DNA of 41,441 nucleotides, from the NCBI GenBank assembly GCA_015065135.1, contig SVQY01000001.1, positions 74,859-116,299 of the forward strand, written 5' to 3'. Shown piece after piece: positions 33,397-40,821 of this stretch. How positions within the stretch are numbered: the first letter of the stretch is position 1; every line of letters begins with the position of its first letter. The position numbers and the translations under genes are program-made. The notes under the pieces are model-generated. The model searched no databases. It saw only the letters and a program-made list of their open reading frames with translations, and had not been told where the DNA came from. This DNA comes from Oscillospiraceae bacterium (GTDB lineage: Bacteria > Bacillota > Clostridia > Oscillospirales > CAG-272).

Positions 33397-33428
33397 ACGG
33401 TGGGGTAGCTTCAAGGCTGCCCCACCGT
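33397..33428 (+). terminator. Terminator-like hairpin after fumC
   Basis: ACGGTGGGGTAGC (33397-33409), loop TTCAAG, GCTGCCCCACCGT (33416-33428), 13-bp stem with one wobble, but no T-tract follows. Termination may be partial, allowing read-through into the hdr genes. Confidence 0.6.
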
Positions 33429-33432
33429 ACAC

Positions 33433-33499
33433 CGACTGCGCAAAATTGCGCAAGACGAATCCCATTATACATTCTGTGTTGCACGATTTTGTGCAGTCG
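33433..33499. repeat. Palindromic element A before hdrB
   Basis: Left arm CGACTGCGCAAAATTGCGCA... (33433-33460) is inverted at 33471-33499 with a few mismatches, leaving about a 10-nt centre. The termini AAAATTGCGCAAGAC and GTGTTGCACGATTTT recur in element B. The 314-bp gap 33375-33688 holds these elements and no gene. Confidence 0.7.
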
Positions 33500-33540
33500 C
33501 ACAAACACATTTCTTTTTCAAAGCAAAGACCCCATTCCGC

Positions 33541-33659
33541 GGGTCGAGAGAAAATTGCGCAAGACAAGGCGTACCGCAGAAAGCAAGGCGAAGGCATAGT
33601 AAGCCTATGTCGAGCCGCTTTCGAGGAACAACGCAGTATTGCACGATTTTCACCGACCC
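33541..33659. repeat. Palindromic element B before hdrB (MITE-like)
   Basis: Arms GGGTCGAGAGAAAATTGCGC... (33541-33565) and ...TTGCACGATTTTCACCGACCC (33636-33659) are inverted, and the centre GGCATAGTAAGCCTATGTC forms a further stem, giving a long imperfect hairpin of about 119 nt. The core arms match those of element A. It ends 30 bp before the hdrB start. Confidence 0.7.
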
Positions 33660-33688
33660 TAAATATTACGAAAGGGAAAAGTACAAAC

Positions 33689-34468
33689 ATGAAATTCAGT
33701 TATTATCCCGGCTGTACCCTGAAAACCAAGGGTAAGGATCTGGATCGCTATGGCAGGCTCGCCGCCGAGGCACTTGGCGTTGAGCTCTGCGAGCTGCCCG
33801 ACTGGCAGTGCTGCGGTGCCGTTTACCCCATGGCAAAGGATGAGATCGCAACCAAGCTCTCCGCCGTTCGCGCGCTGGTCAGCACCCGCGACGAGGGCCA
33901 GGAGCTTGTCACCCTTTGCTCTGCCTGCCACAACGTGATCAAGCAGGTCAACAACGACATGAAGACCGACGCGGACATTGCGCTGCGCGTCAACAATTAC
34001 CTGGATCTGGAAACGCCCTACAACGGCGAGACCACCGTGCTGCATTATCTGGAGGTGCTGCGCGACCGCGTTGGCTTTGACAAGATCAAGGCCGCCGTCA
34101 AGAACCCTCTGACCGGCCGCAGGATCGCCGCTTACTACGGCTGTCTCCTGCTGCGCCCCGGTAAGGTGATGCAGTTTGACGACCCCGAGAACCCCACCAT
34201 TCTGGAGGACTTCATCCGCGCCATCGGTGCCGAGCCTGTGGCTTGGGGCATGCGCAATGAGTGCTGCGGCGGCTATGTGGCTGCCGAGGACAAGGCACAG
34301 GCCAAAAAGCGCAGCAGCATTCTGATGGAGGATGCCGCGAACAATGGCGCCGACACCGTGATCACCGCCTGCCCTCTTTGCCTGTACAACCTGGCCAAGA
34401 ACGGCAATAGCGAGATCCCCGTGGTCTACTTCACCGAGCTGCTTGCTGAGGCGCTTGGCGTAAAGTGA
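33689..34468 (+). CDS. hdrB: HdrB-like heterodisulfide reductase subunit
   Basis: A 259-residue protein with two complete CCG domains: Cys9, Cys41-Cys42, Cys77-x2-Cys80, and Cys152, Cys192-Cys193, Cys228-x2-Cys231. In methanogen HdrB these hold two noncubane [4Fe-4S] clusters that reduce disulfides. It starts MKFSYYPGCTLK, as HdrB does, and AAAGGGAAAA precedes ATG 33689. Since bacteria of this type lack CoM-S-S-CoB, it more likely passes electrons onward, here perhaps to the FrdAB-like proteins, or reduces another thiol compound. First gene of the run; promoter uncertain. Confidence 0.92.
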   Translation: MKFSYYPGCTLKTKGKDLDRYGRLAAEALGVELCELPDWQCCGAVYPMAKDEIATKLSAVRALVSTRDEGQELVTLCSACHNVIKQVNNDMKTDADIALRVNNYLDLETPYNGETTVLHYLEVLRDRVGFDKIKAAVKNPLTGRRIAAYYGCLLLRPGKVMQFDDPENPTILEDFIRAIGAEPVAWGMRNECCGGYVAAEDKAQAKKRSSILMEDAANNGADTVITACPLCLYNLAKNGNSEIPVVYFTELLAEALGVK

Positions 34469-34481
34469 AAGGAGGAGCAAG

Positions 34482-34871
34482 ATGAGTCATAGCAATAATA
34501 AGACCGAGCAGGTCCTGCGCTCCTCTGGCGTGGACGTGCGCAAATGCATGCGCTGCGGCAAGTGCACCGCCACCTGCCCCGCCTTTGACGAGATGGAGTA
34601 CCATCCTCACCAGTTCGTTTATATGGTAGAAAAGGGCGAGATCGACAAGCTGGCTGCCAGCAAGTCCATCTACAAATGTCTTTCCTGCTTTGCCTGCGTG
34701 GATCGCTGCCCTCGCGGCGTAGAGCCCGCAAAGCTGGTCGAGGCAGTCCGCCTCACCGTGATCCGTCAGCAGGGTCAGAACCACTTCAAGGCAGACGACA
34801 TTCCCGCAATGCTTGACGAGGATATGCCTCAGCAGCTCTTCGTCACCGCGCTGCGCAAATACAGCAAGTAA
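34482..34871 (+). CDS. hdrC: HdrC-like Fe-S subunit
   Basis: A 129-residue ferredoxin-like protein with two [4Fe-4S] motifs: Cys22, 25, 28, 32 and Cys66, 69, 72, 76. It matches HdrC, which wires the HdrA flavin to HdrB. Short hydrophilic protein without membrane helices. Thirteen bp behind hdrB, with AAAGGAGGA before the ATG. Confidence 0.92.
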   Translation: MSHSNNKTEQVLRSSGVDVRKCMRCGKCTATCPAFDEMEYHPHQFVYMVEKGEIDKLAASKSIYKCLSCFACVDRCPRGVEPAKLVEAVRLTVIRQQGQNHFKADDIPAMLDEDMPQQLFVTALRKYSK

Positions 34872-34886
34872 GGAGGAAAGCACAAA

Positions 34887-36881
34887 ATGCAAAGAATTGG
34901 CGTATTTATCTGTCACTGTGGCACCAACATTGCCGGCACCGTTGACGTAAAGGCCGTTGCCGAGGCGCTCAGCCACGAGCAGGGCGTGGTGTTTTCCACC
35001 GATTATCAGTATATGTGCTCCGAGTCCGGCCAGCAGCTGATGCGCGAGGCCATCCGCGAGCACAAGCTCACCGGCATTGTGGTGGGCTCCTGCTCTCCCC
35101 GTATGCACGAGGCCACCTTCCGTAAGGCAGCAGCCGCAGAGGGTCTGAACTCCTATATGGTGGAGATCGCAAACCTGCGTGAGCACGTTTCCTGGATCCA
35201 CAAGGATATGAAGGAGGCCACCGAAAAGGCGATCATTCTGGGTCGCGCCGCTATCGCAAAGGTGCATCTGAACGCTCCCCTGCAGGCAGGCGAGTCCCCT
35301 GTGACCAAGCGCGCGCTGGTCATCGGCGGCGGCATCGCCGGCATCCAGACCGCTCTGGATATTGCCGAGGCAGGCTTTGAGGTGGATATCGTAGAGAAAT
35401 CCCCCACCATCGGCGGCAAGATGGCCCAGCTGGATAAGACCTTCCCCACCCTGGACTGCGCAGCCTGCATCCTGACCCCCAAGATGGTGGATGCGGCACA
35501 GAACGAGAAGATCACCATTTACGCCTACAGCGAGATCGAGGCCGTGAAGGGCTACGTTGGCAACTTCAAGGCACAGATCCGCCGCAAGGCAAGATACGTA
35601 GACGAGACCAAATGCACCGGCTGCGGCCTTTGTACCGAAAAGTGCCCCCAGAAGAAGGTGCCCAATGAGTTCAATATGGGCATGGACACCCGCCGTGCCA
35701 TCTACATCCCCTTCGCACAGGCCGTGCCGAAGGTAGCCACCATCGACGCCACCTACTGCACCATGCTGAAGACCGGCAAGTGCGGCGTGTGCTCCAAGAT
35801 CTGCGGCACCGGCGCCATTGATTACACCCAGAAGGATGAGATCATCGAGCGCGAGTACGGCGCTATCGTGGCCGCCACCGGCTTCAATCCCATTGATGCC
35901 AAGGTCTACGGCGAGTACGGCTACGGCACTTGCCCCGACGTGGTGACCTCCCTTGAGCTGGAGAGACTGATGAACGCAGCAGGCCCGACGAACGGCACCC
36001 TGCTCCGTCCCTCCGACAAGGCGCATCCCCACAAGATCGTATTCGTGCAGTGTGTCGGCTCCCGTTGCACCGAGACCGACGAGCGCGGCAAGCCCTACTG
36101 CTCCAAGATCTGCTGCATGTATACCGCCAAGCACGCTATGCTGATCCGTGAGAAATATCCGGATACCGAGGTCTACGTATTCTACATCGACGTCCGCACC
36201 CCCGGCAAGAACTTTGACGAGTTCTACCGCCGCGCGGTAGAGCAGTACGGTGTGCATTACATCAAGGGCATGGTGGGTAAGGTGACCCAGAACGGCACAC
36301 AGCTCCGCGTGCAGGCAAGCGACCTGCTGGCCGGCGAGCAGCTGCACATCGATGCCGATCTGGTGGTGCTTGCCACCGCCATCGAGCCGGACAAGACCGC
36401 CCGCTCCATCGGCACCATGCTGACCGCCAGCATGGATACCAACGACTTCTTCACCGAGGCACATCCCAAGCTCCGTCCCGTGGAGTCCCCCACCGCCGGC
36501 ATCTTCCTTTCCGGTGTTTGCCAGGGACCCAAGGATATCCCCGAGACCGTCTCTCAGGCATCCGCCTGCGCTGCCAAGGTCATCGGCGTGCTTGCCAAGG
36601 ATAAGCTGACCTGCAACCCCTGCGTGGCAAGCTCTGACGAGATGCTTTGTAACGGCTGCTCCTCCTGCGAGAAGGTCTGCCCCTACGGTGCCATCACCTA
36701 CTCCGACAAGGAGTTCCGCGGCCCGAACCGCACCACCCTCATCCGTCGCGTGGCTTCCGTCAACCCTGCCGTATGTCAGGGCTGCGGCGCTTGTACCGTG
36801 GCTTGCCCCAGCGGCGCAATGGATCTGAAGGGCTTTACCAACAAACAAATCATGGCGGAGGTTGACGCAATATGCAAGTAA
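34887..36881 (+). CDS. hdrA: HdrA-like flavin-based electron-bifurcating subunit
   Basis: A 664-residue protein carrying the FAD that splits electron pairs. Order seen: N-terminal IGVFICHCGTNIAG domain, FAD-binding VIGGGIAGIQTALDIAEAG near 145, GGKMAQLDKTFPTLDCAACILTPKM (near 180-200) with HdrA Cys residues, first ferredoxin block CTGCGLCTEKCP near 243, CSKICCMYTAKHAML near 410, and a C-terminal 2[4Fe-4S] ferredoxin (CNGCSSCEKVCP near 588 and CQGCGACTVACP near 630) for low-potential electrons. It is the classical HdrA layout with the extra C-terminal clusters. Its end overlaps flxD by 10 bp. Confidence 0.93.
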   Translation: MQRIGVFICHCGTNIAGTVDVKAVAEALSHEQGVVFSTDYQYMCSESGQQLMREAIREHKLTGIVVGSCSPRMHEATFRKAAAAEGLNSYMVEIANLREHVSWIHKDMKEATEKAIILGRAAIAKVHLNAPLQAGESPVTKRALVIGGGIAGIQTALDIAEAGFEVDIVEKSPTIGGKMAQLDKTFPTLDCAACILTPKMVDAAQNEKITIYAYSEIEAVKGYVGNFKAQIRRKARYVDETKCTGCGLCTEKCPQKKVPNEFNMGMDTRRAIYIPFAQAVPKVATIDATYCTMLKTGKCGVCSKICGTGAIDYTQKDEIIEREYGAIVAATGFNPIDAKVYGEYGYGTCPDVVTSLELERLMNAAGPTNGTLLRPSDKAHPHKIVFVQCVGSRCTETDERGKPYCSKICCMYTAKHAMLIREKYPDTEVYVFYIDVRTPGKNFDEFYRRAVEQYGVHYIKGMVGKVTQNGTQLRVQASDLLAGEQLHIDADLVVLATAIEPDKTARSIGTMLTASMDTNDFFTEAHPKLRPVESPTAGIFLSGVCQGPKDIPETVSQASACAAKVIGVLAKDKLTCNPCVASSDEMLCNGCSSCEKVCPYGAITYSDKEFRGPNRTTLIRRVASVNPAVCQGCGACTVACPSGAMDLKGFTNKQIMAEVDAICK

Positions 36882-37306
36882 ACGGATATACACCCAAGAT
36901 CGTTGCATTCTGCTGCAACTGGTGCTCCTATGCGGGCGCCGACGGCGCAGGCTCTGCCCGTCTTTCCTACCCCGAAAACGTCAAGATCATCCGCGTGCCC
37001 TGCTCCTGCCGCGTGAACCCCATGTTCATTCTGCGTGCCTTCCAGCGGGGTGCTGACGGCGTGATCATTGCCGGCTGTCACCCCGGTGACTGCCACTACA
37101 CCAGCGGTAACTACTTCACCCGTCGCCGTATGGCGCTGCTCTTCTCGATGCTGGATTACCTGGGCATTGAGCGGGAGCGCACCCGTGTGGAATGGATCTC
37201 CGCTGCGGAGGGCGCCAAGTTCTCCAAAACCATGAACGAGTTCTGCGACACCGTCGCCGCTCTCGGTGAGAACAAGAGATTGGAGGATCTGAGATGCAAG
37301 CAATGA
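36872..37306 (+). CDS. flxD: FlxD / MvhD-like [2Fe-2S] linker subunit
   Basis: A 144-residue MvhD-family protein (methyl-viologen reducing hydrogenase delta). It has FCCNWCSYAGAD (Cys14, 15, 18), VPCSCRVNP (Cys44, 46) and GCHPGDCHY (Cys69, 74), and ends with WISAAEGAKF. MvhD joins the electron-donor module to HdrA; no hydrogenase genes are in the window, but FlxABC follow, so the donor is NADH. Overlaps hdrA by 10 bp and flxC by 13 bp. Confidence 0.92.
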   Translation: MQVNGYTPKIVAFCCNWCSYAGADGAGSARLSYPENVKIIRVPCSCRVNPMFILRAFQRGADGVIIAGCHPGDCHYTSGNYFTRRRMALLFSMLDYLGIERERTRVEWISAAEGAKFSKTMNEFCDTVAALGENKRLEDLRCKQ

Positions 37307-38241
37307 TGGAAAAACGCGCCCTGGAGCTTCTGGAAAACGGCACCGTTGACCGTGTGCTGGGCTGGAGCGCAGGCGAGTTCCCCTACGATATGACTCCCGC
37401 CGTCTTTGAGACCGCCGAGGAGCTGAAAAACAACTTCGTTTACAATGATTTCTGCGGTGCAAACCTTTCCAAGTATCTGGTAAAGGAAAGCCGCAAGGGC
37501 GGCAAGATCCTGGTCTTCCTGAAGCCCTGCGACACCTACAGCTTCAATCAGCTGATCGCCGAGCACCGTGTACTGCGCGAGAACGTCTACGTGATCGGCA
37601 TCGAGTGCTACGGCAAGGCCGACGTGGATAAGCTGAAGGCCATGGGTATTGAGGGTATCACCGGCATCCGCACCGAGAACGGCGAGTACACCGTGATGAC
37701 CGTTTACGGCGATAAGACCGTGAAGGCCTATGAGGCCATGGCCGATCGCTGCCTTTCCTGCAAGAGCAAGAAGCACGTGGTCTACGACGAGCTGATCGGC
37801 GAGGAGGGTGAGGTCATTGAGGACTGCGACCGCTTCGATATGGTCAAGAAGCTGGAGGCCATGACCCCCGACGAGCGCTTTGCCTTCTGGAGAAACGAGC
37901 TTTCCCGCTGCATCCGCTGCAACGCCTGCCGCAACGTCTGCCCTGCCTGCACCTGCGAGCAGTGCGTATTCGACAACCCCAACTCCGGCATCAGCCAGAA
38001 GGCGGCTGTCACCTCCTTTGAGGAGAATATGTTCCACATCATCCGCGCCTTCCACGTGGCAGGTCGCTGCACCGACTGCGGCGAATGCTCCCGTGTTTGC
38101 CCCCAGAACATTCCGCTCCACCTGCTGAACCGCAAGTTCATCAAGGATATGAATGAGTTCTACGGCGACTATCAGGCAGGCGAGGATCCCGAAAAGAAGC
38201 CGCCCCTCGGTACCTACACCCTGGGCGACCGCGAGGCTTGA
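37294..38241 (+). CDS. FlxC-like Fe-S protein
   Basis: A 315-residue protein with two ferredoxin-type motifs near the end: Cys206, 209, 212, 216 (CIRCNACRNVC) and Cys259, 262, 265, 269 (CTDCGECSRVC), plus further Cys at 54, 79, 105 and 153/156 (DRCLSCKSKK). The N-terminal half with FLKPCDTYSFNQLI recalls FrhB/FdhB-like coenzyme F420-hydrogenase beta proteins. By place between flxD and the AsrA/HydB-like gene it corresponds to FlxC in the reversed order D-C-B-A. The exact naming of FlxB and FlxC is uncertain. GGAGG precedes ATG 37294. Confidence 0.82.
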   Translation: MQAMMEKRALELLENGTVDRVLGWSAGEFPYDMTPAVFETAEELKNNFVYNDFCGANLSKYLVKESRKGGKILVFLKPCDTYSFNQLIAEHRVLRENVYVIGIECYGKADVDKLKAMGIEGITGIRTENGEYTVMTVYGDKTVKAYEAMADRCLSCKSKKHVVYDELIGEEGEVIEDCDRFDMVKKLEAMTPDERFAFWRNELSRCIRCNACRNVCPACTCEQCVFDNPNSGISQKAAVTSFEENMFHIIRAFHVAGRCTDCGECSRVCPQNIPLHLLNRKFIKDMNEFYGDYQAGEDPEKKPPLGTYTLGDREA

Positions 38242-38257
38242 GAAAGGAGATACGGAT

Positions 38258-39286
38258 ATGAAAAAACTTTCTCTTGCAAAGCTTTATGATTTCTTTGCCG
38301 CCGTTGCCAAGGACGAGGCGCTCTACTGCCCCGTTAACAACGAGACCGGCAAGGCAGAGTACAAAAGATGGAGCGAGGGCGTTGAGCTGTCTCAGCAGCT
38401 GAACACCCTGCGCTCCGCCAAGGACTTCTTCTTCCCCCAGACCGAGAACCTGATGGCCTTCAAGATGGAGGGCAAGAAGATCGACGTGATCGATACCCGT
38501 GAGGAGTGCGAGGATTTCGTCATCTTCGGCGTGCGCGCCTGCGATGCCGCCAGCTTCGATATCCTGGATCGCGTATATCTCACCGATCCCGTTGACAGCT
38601 ACTACAAGAACCGCCGTGAGCACGGCACCGTGATCACCCGCGCCTGCGGCAAGCCCGCCGAGACCTGCTTCTGCGGCACCTTCGGCATCGACGCCGCCGA
38701 CCCCAAGGGCGACATCACCGTGTGGGACGTGGAGGACGGCTACGTTTTCCGCGCCAACACCGAAAAGGGCGAGGCGCTGATGGCCAAGCACGCCGCTCTC
38801 TTTGAGGAGACCGACGACAAGGCTGTGAAGGCCGAGCAGGAAAAGCTCCGCGCCATTATGGCAAAGCTCCCTCTCGCAGGCCTCACCACCGAGGGTGTTG
38901 GCGAGGGCCTTACCAAGGAGCTGTTTGACCGCCCCGAATGGGCATCCCTCTCCGAGGCTTGCCTTGGCTGCGGCACCTGCACCTTCGTTTGCCCCACCTG
39001 CCAGTGCTATGACATCCGCGACTTCGACACGGGTCACGGCATCCAGCGCTTCCGCTGCTGGGATTCCTGCATGTACTCCGACTTTACCAAGATGGCACAC
39101 GGCAACAGCCGTAACAGCCAGCTGGAGCGCTTCCGTCAGAGATTCATGCACAAGCTGGTCTACTTCCCCGATAACAACAACGGCATCTTCGGATGCGTCG
39201 GCTGCGGCAGATGCCTCTCCCGCTGCCCCATTTCCATGAACATCGTCAAGGTGATGAAAGCGCTGGCAAAAGGAGGTAATAAATAA
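38258..39286 (+). CDS. FlxB-like Fe-S protein (sulfhydrogenase beta / AsrA-like)
   Basis: A 342-residue protein of the 4Fe-4S dicluster family of HydB and AsrA. Motifs: FGVRACDAASFDILD (90-104), TCFCGTFGIDA, cluster Cys 235, 238, 241, 245 (CLGCGTCTFVC) and Cys 313, 316, 319, 323 (CVGCGRCLSRC). It passes electrons from the FAD/NAD subunit to the Hdr module. AGAAAGGAGA precedes ATG 38258. Its stop and the flxA start share one base (TAATG). Confidence 0.87.
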   Translation: MKKLSLAKLYDFFAAVAKDEALYCPVNNETGKAEYKRWSEGVELSQQLNTLRSAKDFFFPQTENLMAFKMEGKKIDVIDTREECEDFVIFGVRACDAASFDILDRVYLTDPVDSYYKNRREHGTVITRACGKPAETCFCGTFGIDAADPKGDITVWDVEDGYVFRANTEKGEALMAKHAALFEETDDKAVKAEQEKLRAIMAKLPLAGLTTEGVGEGLTKELFDRPEWASLSEACLGCGTCTFVCPTCQCYDIRDFDTGHGIQRFRCWDSCMYSDFTKMAHGNSRNSQLERFRQRFMHKLVYFPDNNNGIFGCVGCGRCLSRCPISMNIVKVMKALAKGGNK

Positions 39287-40113
39287 TGGAAGAAACTTTG
39301 ATCCCTTATGCGGGTATCGTGACCAAGATCATCGGTCAGACCCCCGACGTCAAGACCTTCCGCGTAGAGGCACCCGGCGGCGGCAAGCTTTTTGAGCATC
39401 TGCCCGGTCAGTGTGCTATGCTCTCCGTGCCCGGCATCAGCGAGGCGATGATCTCGATCACCTCCTCCCCCACCAACAAGGAATTCATGGAGTTCAGCGT
39501 CAAGAAGTGCGGTTGCCTGACCGACTGGCTCCACTCTATGGAGGAGGGCCAGATGATCACCGTGCGTGGTCCCTACGGTCGCCACTTCCCCGTTGACGAC
39601 GAGCTTGCCGGCAAGAACCTGGTATTCGTGGCGGGCGGTATCGGCCTTGCGCCCCTGCGCTCGGTCATCAACTATGTCCGCGACAACCGCGACAAGTACG
39701 GCCGCGTGGATATCATCTACGGCTCCCGCTCCAAGGATGACCTTGTAAACTACGAGGAGATCGTCTCCGAGTGGATGAACACCCCCGACTTCCACGTGCA
39801 TCTGACCATCGACCGCGAGCAGGAGGGCTGGGACGGCCACGTAGGCTTTGTACCCAACTACATTGCCGAGCTGAACCTTTCCGCCGTCAACACCTGCGCG
39901 TTGGTGTGCGGCCCCCCCATCATGATCAAGTTCTCGCTGCCCAACCTGCTGAACGCAGGCTTTGACAAGACCCAGATCTTTACCACGATGGAGCTGCGCA
40001 TGAAGTGCGGCATCGGCAAGTGCGGCCGCTGCAATATCGGCAACAAGTACGTGTGCAAGGACGGCCCCGTATTCCGCTTTGACCAGCTCGACGAGCTGCC
40101 CGACGAATATTGA
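39286..40113 (+). CDS. FlxA-like NAD(P)H:FAD oxidoreductase subunit
   Basis: A 275-residue ferredoxin-reductase-fold protein. FAD domain in 1-105 (AMISITSSP and VRGPYGRHFP), NAD(P)-binding in 110-230 (VFVAGGIGLAPLRSVI, VCGPPIMIKFS) and a C-terminal [2Fe-2S] motif with Cys241, 246, 249, 257 (MKCGIGKCGRC), as in AsrB, HydG/sulfhydrogenase gamma, PyrK and FlxA. It should oxidise NADH and feed FlxB. Whether NADH or NADPH is used cannot be told. AAAGGAGGT precedes the ATG. Confidence 0.9.
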   Translation: MEETLIPYAGIVTKIIGQTPDVKTFRVEAPGGGKLFEHLPGQCAMLSVPGISEAMISITSSPTNKEFMEFSVKKCGCLTDWLHSMEEGQMITVRGPYGRHFPVDDELAGKNLVFVAGGIGLAPLRSVINYVRDNRDKYGRVDIIYGSRSKDDLVNYEEIVSEWMNTPDFHVHLTIDREQEGWDGHVGFVPNYIAELNLSAVNTCALVCGPPIMIKFSLPNLLNAGFDKTQIFTTMELRMKCGIGKCGRCNIGNKYVCKDGPVFRFDQLDELPDEY

Positions 40114-40132
40114 TAAGGAGAACATACACACC

Positions 40133-40807
40133 ATGAGTAATATGATCAACATTTACCTCTACGGTAAAAAGTATGAGGTGCCCTCCAGCCTGACCATTAT
40201 GGGGGCTATGGAGTACGCCGGCTATCAGCTGGTCCGCGGTGTCGGCTGCCGTTGCGGCTTCTGCGGCGCTTGCGCTACCATCTACCGCATCAAGGGCGAG
40301 ACCGAGCTGAAGACCTGCCTCGCTTGCCAGACCCAGGTACAGGATAATATGTACATCGCCACCCTGCCCTTCTTCCCCCTGGTAAAGAAGCCCTACGAGA
40401 TCAATGAGGTAAAGCCCACCGAGATGATCATGATGCAGCTTTACCCCGAGATCTACGCCTGCGTCGGCTGCAACGCCTGCACCAAGTCCTGCACCCAGGG
40501 CCTGAACACCATGCAGTACATTGCCTACGCCCAGCGCGGCGAATTTGAGAAGTGCGCCGAGGAGAGCTTTGACTGTGTTGCCTGCGGCGTTTGTTCCTCC
40601 CGTTGCCCTGCCGGCATCACCCACGCACAGGTGGGCCTGCTGGCACGCCGTCTCACCGGCAAGTACCTTGCCCCCGAGACCGGTCACCTGAACGATCGCG
40701 TAGCAGAGATCCTGCGCGGCGACTGCGAGGCGGCTCTGGCTGATATCATGAGCAAGTCTGTTGACGAGCTTAAGGATATGTACAACAACCGCGATTTTGA
40801 GAAATAA
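40133..40807 (+). CDS. Fumarate reductase/succinate dehydrogenase-like iron-sulfur subunit
   Basis: A 224-residue SdhB/FrdB/TfrB-type protein. N-terminal [2Fe-2S] region with Cys39, 41, 44, 47 and Cys62, 65 (GCRCGFCGAC...TCLAC), then [4Fe-4S] motifs at Cys110, 113, 116, 120 and Cys148, 151, 154, 158. It lacks the HdrB-like CCG domain fused in methanogen TfrB; here HdrB is a separate protein. No membrane helix, so probably soluble. Start ATG 40133 lies 12 bp after AAGGAG; ATG 40142 is also possible. It should link HdrBC to the flavoprotein that follows. Confidence 0.85.
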   Translation: MSNMINIYLYGKKYEVPSSLTIMGAMEYAGYQLVRGVGCRCGFCGACATIYRIKGETELKTCLACQTQVQDNMYIATLPFFPLVKKPYEINEVKPTEMIMMQLYPEIYACVGCNACTKSCTQGLNTMQYIAYAQRGEFEKCAEESFDCVACGVCSSRCPAGITHAQVGLLARRLTGKYLAPETGHLNDRVAEILRGDCEAALADIMSKSVDELKDMYNNRDFEK

Positions 40808-40821
40808 GGAGGGCGCACAGA

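Noticed and set aside
33433-33659. tRNA or riboswitch in the hdr leader
   Set aside because: The stems are long simple inverted repeats with shared termini; no anticodon arm, T-loop or known aptamer core was seen.
33446-33688. Extension of the hdrB frame upstream
   Set aside because: It runs through the palindromic repeats; HdrB proteins start at MKFSYYPGCT and a ribosome site precedes ATG 33689.
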